This document shows positions 8,023-17,309 of a stretch of DNA of 64,000 nucleotides, piece after piece (within the stretch, counting starts at the first letter, position 1; each line of letters begins with the position of its first letter). Under the pieces are notes generated by a model. That model was given only the letters and a program-made list of their open reading frames with translations. It ran no database searches and was not told where the DNA came from. The translations under genes were made by a program, and so were the position numbers. This stretch comes from Geojedonia sp051814705 (GTDB lineage: Bacteria > Bacteroidota > Bacteroidia > Flavobacteriales > Flavobacteriaceae). The stretch lies in the NCBI GenBank assembly GCA_051814705.1, contig JBPWQW010000001.1, forward strand, positions 558,001 to 622,000, read 5' to 3'.

Positions 8023-10515
8023 ATGATAAAATTTTTCAAAATAATTATCTGTATTCTAATAATGCATTTGACCGGAACTGTTTGGTCTCAAAATTCCCGT
8101 CAGATAAAAGGATATACTGTTGAAAAGAATCATGCTGTGTTTTCATTTGAATCAGGCGCTAAAATTTCACTTAATTTTTTAAATTCAAAAAATATCAAAT
8201 TTTGGTTTTCACCGAAAGGCAATTTCGAAAGGACCAATGCGTCTTTTGCTGTCGTCAACGAAAATTTTGATCCAGATTTTTCAATCAATGTGATCGAATC
8301 GGCTTCAAATTACGAGATTTTCACGGCAGACTTAAGAGTGGTTATTACTAAATCGCCTTTTAAAATTCAAATCTTTAATAAATATCAAAAACTGATTTTG
8401 GGCGATACAGACGAACAGCCCTATGTTGTGGATGGTTCCGAAATCAAAACAACCAAAGTGTTAAGAAACGATGAACATTTCTTTGGTTTGGGAGAAAAAA
8501 CAGGATCATTAGATAGAAGAGGACAGTCATACATTATGTGGAATAGCGATAAACCCTGTTATTCAGTAAAAGAAGATCCGCTTTATAAAAGCATTCCATT
8601 TTTTATGAGCAGTTACAATTATGGAATTTTCTTTGATAACACGTACAAAACAAAATTTGATTTTGGTAAAGAATCGAACGATTATTTTTCGTTTTCATCA
8701 CCTGACGGTCCTTTCATTTATTACTTCTTTTACGGCAAAGACTACAAAGAGATTATTGAAAGCTATACAAGATTAACTGGCAAACCGATTATGCCACCCA
8801 AATGGGCTTTCGGATGGTCACAATGTCGCGGGCTTTTAACCAATGAAAAACTTTCTAGAGACATTGCGCAAGAATATAGAAAGCGAAATATTCCATGCGA
8901 CATCATCTATCAAGATATCGGTTGGGTTGAAGGTCTCCAGAATTTTGAATGGGCTAAAGAGAAATATGATAATCCTAAAAAAATGTTATCAGACTTGGCC
9001 GATGATGGGTTTAAAGTGATTGTTTCTCAAGACCCCGTTGTTTCTCAAGCTACAAAAAAACAATGGGAAGAAGCGAATACCAAAGGTCTTTTCGTAACAG
9101 ATATCAGAACAGGAACAGCTTATGATATGCCTTGGCCTTGGGGTGGTAACGCTGGGGTTGTTGATTTCACAAAACCCGAAACTGCCGATTGGTGGGGAAA
9201 TTTGCAACAAATCCCCATTAATGATGGTGTCAAAGGATTTTGGACCGATATGGGAGAGCCGGCTTGGAGCAATGAAGAAAGTACCGATCGTTTAAATATG
9301 AGACATTATTTGGGCATGCATGATGAAATTCATAACGTGTACGGCCTCACTTGGGATAAAGTGGTGACCGAACAATTTGAAAAACACAACCCAAATCAAC
9401 GTGTTTTTCAGATGACACGCGCTGCCTATGCAGGTCTTCAGCGCTACACGTTTGGTTGGTCGGGCGATAGTGGCAATGGTGAAGATGTCAATGATGGTTG
9501 GGCCAATTTGGCAAATCAAATTCCTTTAGGCTTATCGGCAGGTTTGGGGTTAATTCCGTTTTGGACAACGGATATTTCTGGTTATTGTGGAGATATTACA
9601 GACTACCCTGAATTTGCTGAACTCTATGTCAGATGGTTGCAATTTGGGATTTTCAATCCATTGAGTCGTGCCCATCACGAAGGGAATAATGCAGTAGAAC
9701 CGTGGCTATTTGGAGAGCCAGCAGAAAAAATAGCGAAAACATCTATCGAATTAAAATATCAATTACAACCCTATCTTTATTCTTATGCACGTCAATCTTA
9801 TGATACAGGACTACCAATGATGAGAGCTCTGGTTTTGGAATATCCAAAAGATGAAAACGCCTTTAAAATTGATGATCAATTCATGTTTGGAGAAGCCTTT
9901 TTGATAGCGCCAGTTATAGAAAAAGGCGCAAAACAACGAAGCGTTTACCTTCCAAAAGGTGAATGGATGGATTATAATAATCCAACACTGAAATACAATG
10001 GAGGCAAAACGATAGATTACCCAGTCACTTTGGAAACCATTCCCATGTTTGTAAAAACGGGTTCAATCATCCCAAAATCGCCAATCATGCCTTTTATAGG
10101 TGCCATGGAAAATGCGCCAATCATTTTAGAAATTTTCCCCTCAGATAAAAGCACTTCCTTTGATCTTTATGAGGACGATGGCGAAACCAACAACTATAAG
10201 GAAGATCAATATTCCCTTACTAAAATTGAGATCCAAGCCGCTGAAAACAGTTTAAAGGTTAAAATAAACAAGCCGCAACAGAATGTGTTTAAAACGGATA
10301 AGAGAAATTTCCTTTTAAAAATCCATACAGCTTCAAACCCAACAACGATCGAAATCAATAACAATAAAATAAAACCATCAAGGACGAATGAAATTTCAAA
10401 CCATCTCAACTCCAATTTTAAGGAAATAAGTTATTTCTTTGATGCGAAAAATCAACTTTTGATGATTCGGTTACCAGACACTAAATCAGAAACAGAAATC
10501 ACAATTTTCAATTAA
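8023..10515 (+). CDS. GH31 alpha-glucosidase, secreted
   Basis: GH31 enzymes hydrolyse alpha-linked glucose (or xylose) by a retaining mechanism. The signal peptide ends near TVWSQ. The N-terminal beta-sandwich is followed by the catalytic barrel; the nucleophile is Asp409 in FWTDMGEPAW and the acid/base is Asp482 in WSGDSGN. Other family blocks are PPKWAFGWSQCRG and LQPYLYSYARQSYDTGLPMMRALVLEYP. The extended frame begins with a TTG at 8017, but the ATG at 8023 (830 residues) is the better start. It lies 129 nt after the SusE/F-like gene and 12 nt before GH97, giving a two-enzyme unit that would release glucose from maltodextrin non-reducing ends in the periplasm. Exact linkage preference cannot be read from sequence. 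Confidence 0.94.
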   Translation: MIKFFKIIICILIMHLTGTVWSQNSRQIKGYTVEKNHAVFSFESGAKISLNFLNSKNIKFWFSPKGNFERTNASFAVVNENFDPDFSINVIESASNYEIFTADLRVVITKSPFKIQIFNKYQKLILGDTDEQPYVVDGSEIKTTKVLRNDEHFFGLGEKTGSLDRRGQSYIMWNSDKPCYSVKEDPLYKSIPFFMSSYNYGIFFDNTYKTKFDFGKESNDYFSFSSPDGPFIYYFFYGKDYKEIIESYTRLTGKPIMPPKWAFGWSQCRGLLTNEKLSRDIAQEYRKRNIPCDIIYQDIGWVEGLQNFEWAKEKYDNPKKMLSDLADDGFKVIVSQDPVVSQATKKQWEEANTKGLFVTDIRTGTAYDMPWPWGGNAGVVDFTKPETADWWGNLQQIPINDGVKGFWTDMGEPAWSNEESTDRLNMRHYLGMHDEIHNVYGLTWDKVVTEQFEKHNPNQRVFQMTRAAYAGLQRYTFGWSGDSGNGEDVNDGWANLANQIPLGLSAGLGLIPFWTTDISGYCGDITDYPEFAELYVRWLQFGIFNPLSRAHHEGNNAVEPWLFGEPAEKIAKTSIELKYQLQPYLYSYARQSYDTGLPMMRALVLEYPKDENAFKIDDQFMFGEAFLIAPVIEKGAKQRSVYLPKGEWMDYNNPTLKYNGGKTIDYPVTLETIPMFVKTGSIIPKSPIMPFIGAMENAPIILEIFPSDKSTSFDLYEDDGETNNYKEDQYSLTKIEIQAAENSLKVKINKPQQNVFKTDKRNFLLKIHTASNPTTIEINNNKIKPSRTNEISNHLNSNFKEISYFFDAKNQLLMIRLPDTKSETEITIFN

Positions 10516-10527
10516 TCAATTCCACAA

Positions 10528-12648
10528 ATGACAAAACAAATTTTAAGCATAGTAACGCTGTCTCTTTTCGTTACACTTCAGGTATTTGCCCAACAAGTAC
10601 AGTCGCCAAACAAAAACATACAGCTGAATTTCTCATTAAACGATGAGGGTGTGCCAATCTATCAGATGACTTTTAAAAACAAAGAGGTGATTAAACCCAG
10701 TCGATTGGGTTTTCATATGAAAGATGATAATCAAGATTTAAAAAACGGGTTTTCAGTTATGAACACAGAAAATTCGACATTTGATGAAACCTGGAAACCT
10801 GTTTGGGGAGAAGAAAGTGAAATTAGAAACCATTACAATGAGTTGGTGGTGCGTCTGAAACAAGAACCGTCGCAACGAGTTATGAACATAAGATTTCGAG
10901 TTTTTAATGATGGTGTGGGTTTTAGATATGAGTTCCCTGAACAACCTAATTTGGGACATTTTGTGATTGAAAAGGAATTGACTCAATTTGCTATGACCAA
11001 TGACCATACGGCTTTTTGGATTCCTGGAGATTATGACACTCAAGAATATGATTATATTGAATCGCGCCTTTCAGAAATAAGACCATTAATGGCCAAGTCT
11101 ATTACCTCCAATTTATCCCAAACGTCATTTTCACCAACAGGAGTTCAAACGCCGTTGCTCTTAAAAACAGATGATGGGTTGTATATCAATTTACATGAAG
11201 CAGCATTAATTGATTATTCAGCAATGCATCTCGAATTAGATGATAAAAATTATGTGTTCAATGCTTGGTTGACTCCCGACGCTCAAGGCAACGGTCCTTA
11301 TATGATCGCACCAGCAACGACGCCTTGGCGAACCATCATCGTCAGTGATGATGCTCGAGATATTTTGGCCTCAAGAATTACCTATAATTTAAACGAACCT
11401 TGCAAAATAGAAGATACCTCATGGATTAAACCAATGAAATATGTAGGTGTTTGGTGGGAAATGATTACAGGAAAAAGCACTTGGGCCTATACTGATGATT
11501 TGAAAGCAGTAAAGTTAGGTGTCACCGATTATACAAAAGTTAAACCGAATGGAAAACATGGTGCAAACACGGCGCACGTAAAGGAGTTGATTGATTTTGC
11601 CTCTAAAAATGGATTTGATGGTGTTTTAGTGGAAGGCTGGAACATTGGATGGGAAGATTGGTTTGGACATTCTAAAGATTATGTGTTCGATTTTGTAACA
11701 CCTTACCCAGACTTCGATTTAGAAGGTATTGAAGATTACGCAAAAACCAAAGGTGTGGAAATGATTATGCATCACGAAACTTCATCATCAGTACGGAATT
11801 ATGAACGGCATTTGGACCAAGCCTATCAATTTATGAAAGACCATGGTTACCATGCTGTAAAAAGTGGATATGTTGGCAATATTCTTCCAAGAGGAGAAAA
11901 CCATTACAGCCAATGGATGGTGAATCATTATCAATATGCACTAGAAAAAGCTGCCGATTATAAAATTATGGTGAATGCTCATGAAGCTGTGAGACCAACA
12001 GGAATCGCCAGAACCTATCCCAATTTAATTGGTAATGAATCCGCAAGAGGTACAGAATATCAAGCTTTTGGAGGCTCAAAACCAAATCATGTAACTATTT
12101 TACCATTTACCAGATTAGTTGGAGGCCCAATGGACTATACTCCGGGAATCTTTGAGATGGACATCAGTAAATTAAATCCTGAAAACACATCCCATGTCAA
12201 TAGCACCATTGCCAATCAATTGGCTCTTTATGTTACGATGTACAGTCCACTTCAAATGGCTGCAGATTTACCAGAAAATTACAATCGGTTTCTTGACGCC
12301 TTTCAATTTATAAAAGATGTCGGAATCGATTGGGAAAAAAGTGTGTATTTAGAAGCTGAACCGGGCAGTTATATCACCATTGCTCGAAAAGAAAAAGGAA
12401 CTGAAAATTGGTTTGTTGGAAACGTTACTGGCAAAAAAGAGAGAGTATCTGAAATTAAATTGGACTTCTTGGATAAAAACAAGAACTATTTTGCCACCAT
12501 TTATTCAGATGGCGAAGATGCCAATTACAAAACCAATCCACAATCCTATAAAATCACAAAACTAAAGGTTACTTCAAAATCCAAAATTAGTTTAAAAAGT
12601 GTTGAAGGTGGAGGTTATGCTATCAGTATTATTGAGGTGAAACAATAA
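10528..12648 (+). CDS. GH97 alpha-glucosidase, SusB-type (inverting)
   Basis: The protein (706 residues) starts with a signal peptide ending at VFAQQ and the GH97 N-terminal beta domain (QSPNKNIQLNFSLNDEG). In the barrel, Glu417 (MHHETSS), Glu486 (NAHEAVRPTG), Glu504 (GNESARG) and Glu510 (GTEYQ) have the same spacing as SusB Glu439, Glu508, Glu526 and Glu532, which form the inverting catalytic and calcium site. The position where retaining GH97 galactosidases carry an Asp reads KSGYVG here, which also points to the inverting glucosidase group. SusB acts in the periplasm on maltooligosaccharides. Last gene of the locus; no GH13 amylase is present in the window, so the endo-acting partner must be elsewhere or upstream of base 1. 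Confidence 0.93.
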   Translation: MTKQILSIVTLSLFVTLQVFAQQVQSPNKNIQLNFSLNDEGVPIYQMTFKNKEVIKPSRLGFHMKDDNQDLKNGFSVMNTENSTFDETWKPVWGEESEIRNHYNELVVRLKQEPSQRVMNIRFRVFNDGVGFRYEFPEQPNLGHFVIEKELTQFAMTNDHTAFWIPGDYDTQEYDYIESRLSEIRPLMAKSITSNLSQTSFSPTGVQTPLLLKTDDGLYINLHEAALIDYSAMHLELDDKNYVFNAWLTPDAQGNGPYMIAPATTPWRTIIVSDDARDILASRITYNLNEPCKIEDTSWIKPMKYVGVWWEMITGKSTWAYTDDLKAVKLGVTDYTKVKPNGKHGANTAHVKELIDFASKNGFDGVLVEGWNIGWEDWFGHSKDYVFDFVTPYPDFDLEGIEDYAKTKGVEMIMHHETSSSVRNYERHLDQAYQFMKDHGYHAVKSGYVGNILPRGENHYSQWMVNHYQYALEKAADYKIMVNAHEAVRPTGIARTYPNLIGNESARGTEYQAFGGSKPNHVTILPFTRLVGGPMDYTPGIFEMDISKLNPENTSHVNSTIANQLALYVTMYSPLQMAADLPENYNRFLDAFQFIKDVGIDWEKSVYLEAEPGSYITIARKEKGTENWFVGNVTGKKERVSEIKLDFLDKNKNYFATIYSDGEDANYKTNPQSYKITKLKVTSKSKISLKSVEGGGYAISIIEVKQ

Positions 12649-12715
12649 TATTTTCATCAAATCATTTATTTGGCCAAATAAGACGTTCCCTGTGTCGAAC
12701 CCTTTAAAAAACTAA

Positions 12716-12752
12716 AATCCGCAAACCGTTGATATTTAACGTTCTGCGGATT
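12716..12752 (-). terminator. Rho-independent terminator of the CAT-anticodon tRNA
   Basis: A 15-bp stem with two mismatches (AATCCGCA... paired with ...TGCGGATT) lies just after the tRNA in its direction. On the minus strand it is followed by TTTTAGTTTTTT. It may also stop read-through from the convergent GH97 gene. Confidence 0.75.
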
Positions 12753-12759
12753 AAATTTG

Positions 12760-12833
12760 TGGTCCCACTTGGGCTCGAACCAAGGACCACCTGATTATGA
12801 GTCAGGTGCTCTAACCAACTGAGCTATGGGACC
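12760..12833 (-). tRNA. tRNA with CAT anticodon (elongator Met or Ile2)
   Basis: The minus strand folds as a complete cloverleaf: acceptor GGTCCCA/TGGGACC, D arm GCTCAGTTGGTTAGAGC, anticodon arm CCTGA-CTCATAA-TCAGG, T arm with TTCGAGC, discriminator A; CCA is not encoded. Anticodon CAT fits elongator tRNA-Met, or tRNA-Ile2 whose C34 is changed to lysidine by TilS. The C4-G69 and C5-G68 pairs are the ones favoured by TilS in E. coli, so Ile2 is a real possibility. It lacks initiator features. A variant -7 box (TAAATTCG on the minus strand, 12845-12852) lies just upstream. Confidence 0.93.
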
Positions 12834-12869
12834 GAAATTGGCTGCGAATTTAATATTATTTTTACAACT

Positions 12870-13292
12870 CTACAAACGTTTTCCCTCCTTTAAAGAAATC
12901 TCTTGACATAGCTCAATAAGAACCCCGTTTGTAGTTTTGGGGTGTAGAAAAACAACGCGTTTATTGTCTGCCCCTTGTTTAGGGCTTTCATTTATAAGTA
13001 CAAACCCTTCTGCTTTCAACCGTTTTATTTCACTTTCAATATCATCAACAGCAAATGCAATATGGTGGATTCCTTCTCCCTTTTTATCTATAAATTTAGC
13101 GATTGGGCTATTTTCATCTGTAGCCTGCAACAATTCAATTTTATTTGGACCGGACTTAAAAAAAGAGGTGATTACGTGCTCGCTTTCAACCATTTCAGTT
13201 TTGTAGTGACTTTCTCCAAACAAGGATTCAAAAATTTTGTTAGAGGTTTTCAAATCTTTTACAGCAATTCCAATATGCTCAATTTTCTTCAT
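12870..13292 (-). CDS. mce: Methylmalonyl-CoA epimerase
   Basis: This 140-residue protein of the vicinal-oxygen-chelate fold interconverts (R)- and (S)-methylmalonyl-CoA in propionate/methylmalonyl-CoA metabolism. The paired beta-alpha-beta modules are visible: first half IEHIGIAVKDL with a metal-ligand His at position 6, second half GEGIHHIAFAVDDIE with His and the final Glu in VLIELCQE. Length is normal for the family. It is transcribed away from rbfA; the 82-nt gap holds the rbfA promoter. Glyoxalase-family relatives look similar, but the overall pattern is that of the epimerase. Confidence 0.9.
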   Translation of the reverse strand: MKKIEHIGIAVKDLKTSNKIFESLFGESHYKTEMVESEHVITSFFKSGPNKIELLQATDENSPIAKFIDKKGEGIHHIAFAVDDIESEIKRLKAEGFVLINESPKQGADNKRVVFLHPKTTNGVLIELCQEISLKEGKRL

Positions 13293-13362
13293 ATATTGAA
13301 TTTAAATGTCTTAATGTCTTAATTTTATGAATCCAAAAATAAGATAATCCTTAAATATCGTC

Positions 13363-13370
13363 TATTTTTG
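13363..13370 (+). promoter_or_regulatory. -7 promoter box of rbfA, almost touching the start codon
   Basis: TATTTTTG fits the Bacteroidota TAnnTTTG box; the ATG follows after 4 nt (13375). A start site 4-7 nt after the box would give a leaderless or near-leaderless mRNA. Confidence 0.55.
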
Positions 13371-13374
13371 CCTT

Positions 13375-13767
13375 ATGGAAAGTAACAGACAGAAAAAAAT
13401 TGGCGGAATTTTACAACAAGACCTAGTTGAAGTGCTACAAGGAGCTGCTACACGTGGTGGCCTTAAAGGCGTCATTATTTCGGTAAGCAAGGTAAATGTT
13501 ACTTCCGATTTATCAATCGCCAAGGTGTATTTAAGTATTTTTCCAAATAAAGAAGGTGAAGAACTTCTAAAGGGTATTCGTTCTAACACCCCGTTGATCA
13601 GACATGAATTGGCCCAGCGCACTAAACACCAATTGCGTAGAATGCCTAATCTTCAATTTTTCATTGATGGCTCTTTGGAGTATATCGATGGTATTGAAAA
13701 ATCATTAAAGGGCGAAGACAACCCAATTGTAGATCCTAAGTTACTTGATAAACGAAAAAAATCCTAA
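13375..13767 (+). CDS. rbfA: Ribosome-binding factor A
   Basis: RbfA is a small KH-fold protein that binds the 30S precursor during late 16S rRNA maturation and cold adaptation. At 130 residues it has normal length. Recognisable blocks are ESNRQKKIGGILQQDLVEVLQ at the start, ISVSKVNVTSDLSIAKVYLS in the middle and LAQRTKHQLRRMPNLQFFIDGSLEY near the end. The stop codon TAA is directly followed by the TTG start of the permease gene, so the pair is an operon with zero spacing. Confidence 0.96.
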   Translation: MESNRQKKIGGILQQDLVEVLQGAATRGGLKGVIISVSKVNVTSDLSIAKVYLSIFPNKEGEELLKGIRSNTPLIRHELAQRTKHQLRRMPNLQFFIDGSLEYIDGIEKSLKGEDNPIVDPKLLDKRKKS

Positions 13768-14970
13768 TTGAATTTTCCGCTTTACATCGCAAAACGATAT
13801 TTGTTTTCCAAAAGCAGTAATAATGCCATAAACATTATGACCAATATCGCTGCGCTGGGACTTGTTATCGCTTCAGCGGCGTTGTTTATTGTTTTATCTG
13901 GGTTTGCAGGATTAAAAGATTTTAGCCTAGAATTTTCATCTTTTGTTGATCCCGACTTAAAAATTGTTCCCGTTGAAGGCAAGTCCTTTTTACTATCAGA
14001 TGAGGCAAATTTTTCTCTTAAAAATATTGAAGGGGTTTCATCGCTTTCAAAAATTATTGAAGAGCGTGTCATACTTGAATTTGATGGCAAGAAAAAATTG
14101 GCAACTATAAAAGGTGTCGATGACAACTATACTCATGTCACAGATATTGACTCAATGATCGTACAAGGGAATTGGTTAGGAGAAGGCTTGGGTCAAGTCG
14201 TCGCCGGTGGTGGTGTTGCTTACGATTTGTCCTTTGGCGTTTTGGATTATGCTAAAAGTTTGACTATTTATGTTCCTAAACCTGGAAAGGGCCAGATCAG
14301 TTCTGTAAGAAGCATCTTTAATAGTGTTGAAGCCTCCAACGTGGGGATTTTTGATATAAATGAAGAACTAAACAATGAATATGTCTATGCTAATATAGAA
14401 ACCGCCCGCTATTTGCTAAATTTCGGTCCTGAACAGTTTACTTCGGTCGAATTAAAACTTAAAGACAACGCAAACGAAAAGCTTATAAAAGAAACCATTC
14501 ATGGCATTTTAGGCGACCAGATTGAGGTTAAAAATAAAATGCAACTCAATAGTGCGCTCTACAAAATGTTAAATACAGAAAACATCGTGGTTTATCTCAT
14601 TTTTACTTTAGTACTGATTATTGCATTGTTCAATGTTATTGGCTCACTGATCATGATGATATTAGACAAAAAAGAGTCATTGCACACCTTATTCAATTTA
14701 GGATCAACCACCGACGATATTAAGCGTATTTTCTTTTTACAGGGGAGTTTAATGACACTTATTGGTGGTGCTATTGGCTTATTTATAGGGTTAGTTGTTA
14801 TAGTATTGCAACAACACTTTGATTTGGTCATGATTACGCCATCATTGCCCTATCCAGTTACTATTAAAATGATAAATTTTGTTATTGTTTTTTTAACGAT
14901 AGGAATTTTAGGTATCGTCGCTTCAAAAATTGCTTCTAGCAGAATTAACAAAACATTGGTGAAGCATTAG
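13768..14970 (+). CDS. FtsX/LolE-like ABC transporter permease
   Basis: This 400-residue inner-membrane protein has the MacB/LolCE layout: an N-terminal membrane helix (AINIMTNIAALGLVIASAALFIVLSGF), a ~200-residue periplasmic domain, and three C-terminal helices (about 275-295, 325-350, 370-390). Relatives extract lipoproteins from the inner membrane or move other envelope substrates, using a separate ATPase that is not found nearby. The start is a TTG placed immediately after the rbfA stop; no better start exists because the membrane-proximal family start (NFPLYIAKRYLFSKSSNNAINI) begins right there. It ends 3 nt from the convergent dusB gene. Substrate is unknown. Confidence 0.88.
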   Translation: MNFPLYIAKRYLFSKSSNNAINIMTNIAALGLVIASAALFIVLSGFAGLKDFSLEFSSFVDPDLKIVPVEGKSFLLSDEANFSLKNIEGVSSLSKIIEERVILEFDGKKKLATIKGVDDNYTHVTDIDSMIVQGNWLGEGLGQVVAGGGVAYDLSFGVLDYAKSLTIYVPKPGKGQISSVRSIFNSVEASNVGIFDINEELNNEYVYANIETARYLLNFGPEQFTSVELKLKDNANEKLIKETIHGILGDQIEVKNKMQLNSALYKMLNTENIVVYLIFTLVLIIALFNVIGSLIMMILDKKESLHTLFNLGSTTDDIKRIFFLQGSLMTLIGGAIGLFIGLVVIVLQQHFDLVMITPSLPYPVTIKMINFVIVFLTIGILGIVASKIASSRINKTLVKH

Positions 14971-14973
14971 TTT

Positions 14974-15987
14974 TTAAACAAACTGATAATCCGTAAACAC
15001 CTCCAAAACCTCATCAAAAGCCTCAAATACATCACTGGCTTTGTCACTGGTTACCATTTTTGTTCTGTATTCCTTAAAGTTTGGAATGCCTTTAAAATAA
15101 TTGGTATAATGTCGCCTGGTTTCAAAAACACCAAGATTTTCTCCTTTCCAAGCGATGGCCATTTGCAAGTGTCTGCGAGCAGCCTCAACGCGCTCTTCCA
15201 ACGAAATAGGCTCAAGATGTTCTCCGGTTTTAAAGTAATGCTTCACTTGTTTAAAAAACCAAGGGTTCCCTATGCTCGCTCGACCAATCATCGCGCCATC
15301 AAGTCCATATAAATCCCTCATTTCCATAGCTTTTTCAGGAGTGTCCACATCGCCATTTCCAAAAACAGGAATATGCATTCGCGGATTATTTTTAACCTCA
15401 GCTATCCACTTCCAATCGGCTTCTCCTTTATACATTTGGGCGCGAGTACGCCCATGAATGGCGATAGCCTTACAGCCTACATCTTGCAGCCGTTCGGCAA
15501 CCTCAACAATTTTAATGGAATCGTGATCCCACCCTAAACGTGTTTTTACGGTTATAGGTAAGTTGGTACGCTTAACCATTTCGGCGGTAAGTTGTTCCAT
15601 TAAACAAATATCTTTTAAGATACCTGCTCCTGCTCCTTTACTTACCACTTTTTTTACAGGGCAGCCAAAGTTAATATCGATAATATCGGGGTTGGATCTT
15701 TCAACAATATCAATGGTCTGGAGCATGCTTTCTAAATTGGCTCCAAAAATTTGAATCCCAACTGGGCGCTCCTTTTCATAAATATCAAGTTTCATGACGC
15801 TTTTGGCCGCATTTCTAATCAAGCCTTCACTTGAGACAAATTCGGTATAGACCACATCAGCCCCTTGTTCTTTACATAAGGCGCGAAAAGGTGGGTCGCT
15901 CACATCTTCCATTGGTGCTAATAGCAATGGGAAATCTTGTAGTTGTATGTTGCCTATTTTGATCAAAAATTCATTTTTGGTTTGCAA
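14974..15987 (-). CDS. dusB: tRNA-dihydrouridine synthase
   Basis: Dus enzymes reduce uridines in the tRNA D loop with FMN and NADPH. The 337-residue protein has the TIM-barrel FMN site (PLLLAPMEDVSDPPFR), the catalytic Cys109 in INFGCPVKKV, the phosphate-binding GNGDVDTPEKA and GAMIGRASIGNPW, and a C-terminal helical tRNA-binding domain with RRHYTNYFKGI. The overall match is to the DusB subgroup. It is convergent with the permease gene and has the M28 peptidase gene 25 nt upstream on the same strand, so the two may be co-transcribed. Confidence 0.94.
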   Translation of the reverse strand: MQTKNEFLIKIGNIQLQDFPLLLAPMEDVSDPPFRALCKEQGADVVYTEFVSSEGLIRNAAKSVMKLDIYEKERPVGIQIFGANLESMLQTIDIVERSNPDIIDINFGCPVKKVVSKGAGAGILKDICLMEQLTAEMVKRTNLPITVKTRLGWDHDSIKIVEVAERLQDVGCKAIAIHGRTRAQMYKGEADWKWIAEVKNNPRMHIPVFGNGDVDTPEKAMEMRDLYGLDGAMIGRASIGNPWFFKQVKHYFKTGEHLEPISLEERVEAARRHLQMAIAWKGENLGVFETRRHYTNYFKGIPNFKEYRTKMVTSDKASDVFEAFDEVLEVFTDYQFV

Positions 15988-16012
15988 AAGTATTAAAAAA
16001 AGATGATTTCAC

Positions 16013-17239
16013 TTAAAATTCAATTTCAACCTCAACTTTAGATCCGTTTCGTTCTACAATTACTTTTGTTAAGTCTCCTATTTCAAAAGAAGACAACGCT
16101 CGCATATAACTCATCATATCAACAACCGTGCTATCTCCGAGTTTAATCACAATATCTCCTTTTTGAAGACCCGCTTTTTGTGCTGGTTTATCTTCACTTA
16201 TACCATCAATACGCATGCCTTTACCGTCAAATAAATAATCGGGGATGACTCCCAAACCTACTTTAAAACGCGGAAGGTCTTCGCTTTCATTTTTAGTCTT
16301 TTTAAAAGCTAGCTTCCCATCGTCATCCAGTTCTGTAATAATTTCAAAAATATAATTCGAAATAGCCTCCATGCCTTCGTAATTCAGCTTTTCAGAATCG
16401 TCTGAAGGTTTGTGGTAATCTTCATGTTGTCCAGTAAAAAAATGCAATACAGGAATTTCACTATTATAAAACGACGTGTGGTCAGAAGGTCCAACGCCTG
16501 ATTCATTTTCAATAATTTTAAATCGTGAATTACTAGAGTTGACAACTTGTTTCAAAATTGGTGAAGTTCCAACACCATAAACAGCCAAAGTGCTATCCTG
16601 TTTTAAACGCCCTACCATATCCATATTAAGCATATAGTTCATCTTTGTGATGTCCAAAGTTGCATTTTTTGTAAAATAATTAGAGCCTAATAGGCCCATT
16701 TCTTCTCCAGAAAATGCCATTAACAAATAGTTGTTGCTTTTGTTAAAGCTTTTTAGTTTGCTGGCTAAATTGAGCATCACGGCAACACCACTTGCATTAT
16801 CATCGGCTCCGTTATGGATTTTCTTTTCTTCTCCTCTATACAAGGAGCCTTCTGCGCCATAGCCTAAATGGTCGTAATGCGCCCCAATAATAACTGTATA
16901 GGGTGCTTTATTGTTTATAAAGCCCATAACATTAGTCCCGGTAAGGGTGCTATCGTTTCCAATCACGGTATATGAGACTTCTTGATGAGGATCGGTTTTT
17001 GGTTTAAACGAAAACGATTGAAAATAGCCATCTGTCCCTTTCGCCTCAAGACCCAAATCTGAAAACCGTTGCGCGATATACTCAGCAGCTTTTTTTTCAC
17101 CTAATGTTCCTGTTTGTCTGCCTTCAAGTTTATCGTCAGCTAAAAAAGTGACGTCTTCCTTAATTTTATTTTCTGTCTTATTTTTGGTATTACACCCTAG
17201 TAACGCTAGAAAAAAAATGAGTGTTGCTATTTTGTTCAT
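16013..17239 (-). CDS. M28-family zinc peptidase lipoprotein with C-terminal PDZ domain
   Basis: The N-terminus is a lipoprotein signal with lipobox LLGC (Cys16). The M28 aminopeptidase core shows the expected zinc ligands and catalytic residues: His121 (GAHYDHLG), Asp146 (NGADDNASG), Glu179/Glu180 (FSGEEMG), Asp207 (NMDMVGR) and His276 (DYHKPSD). A PDZ domain fills residues ~325-408 (GISEDKPAQKAGLQKGDIVIKLG). Such proteins degrade peptides in the periplasm or at the outer membrane. It is divergent from the propeller lipoprotein gene across a 70-nt gap. Confidence 0.93.
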   Translation of the reverse strand: MNKIATLIFFLALLGCNTKNKTENKIKEDVTFLADDKLEGRQTGTLGEKKAAEYIAQRFSDLGLEAKGTDGYFQSFSFKPKTDPHQEVSYTVIGNDSTLTGTNVMGFINNKAPYTVIIGAHYDHLGYGAEGSLYRGEEKKIHNGADDNASGVAVMLNLASKLKSFNKSNNYLLMAFSGEEMGLLGSNYFTKNATLDITKMNYMLNMDMVGRLKQDSTLAVYGVGTSPILKQVVNSSNSRFKIIENESGVGPSDHTSFYNSEIPVLHFFTGQHEDYHKPSDDSEKLNYEGMEAISNYIFEIITELDDDGKLAFKKTKNESEDLPRFKVGLGVIPDYLFDGKGMRIDGISEDKPAQKAGLQKGDIVIKLGDSTVVDMMSYMRALSSFEIGDLTKVIVERNGSKVEVEIEF

Positions 17240-17251
17240 GTTTTAAAGTCT

Positions 17252-17259
17252 TATTTTTG
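17252..17259 (+). promoter_or_regulatory. -7 promoter box of the propeller lipoprotein gene
   Basis: TATTTTTG matches TAnnTTTG, 50 nt before the ATG at 17310, in the divergent gap with the M28 gene. Confidence 0.5.
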
Positions 17260-17309
17260 GTCTAAATTAGGCAATAATTGTCATTTATTTAAACCCTTAA
17301 TCTATTACC

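Noticed and set aside
10753..11043. 96-residue minus-strand frame in the GH97 gene
   Set aside because: Lies inside the catalytic gene whose motifs are intact; composition is that of a shadow frame.
12975..13322. 115-residue frame antisense to the methylmalonyl-CoA epimerase gene
   Set aside because: The epimerase on the minus strand has full family motifs; the plus-strand frame has none and lies wholly over it.
13448..13459. Third CACGTG core as a parS site in rbfA
   Set aside because: Flanks (GCTA... and GTGG...) do not match the TGTT/AACA arms of parS.
13782..14126. 114-residue minus-strand frame within the permease gene
   Set aside because: Shadow of the FtsX-type permease, which has clear membrane helices and family start.
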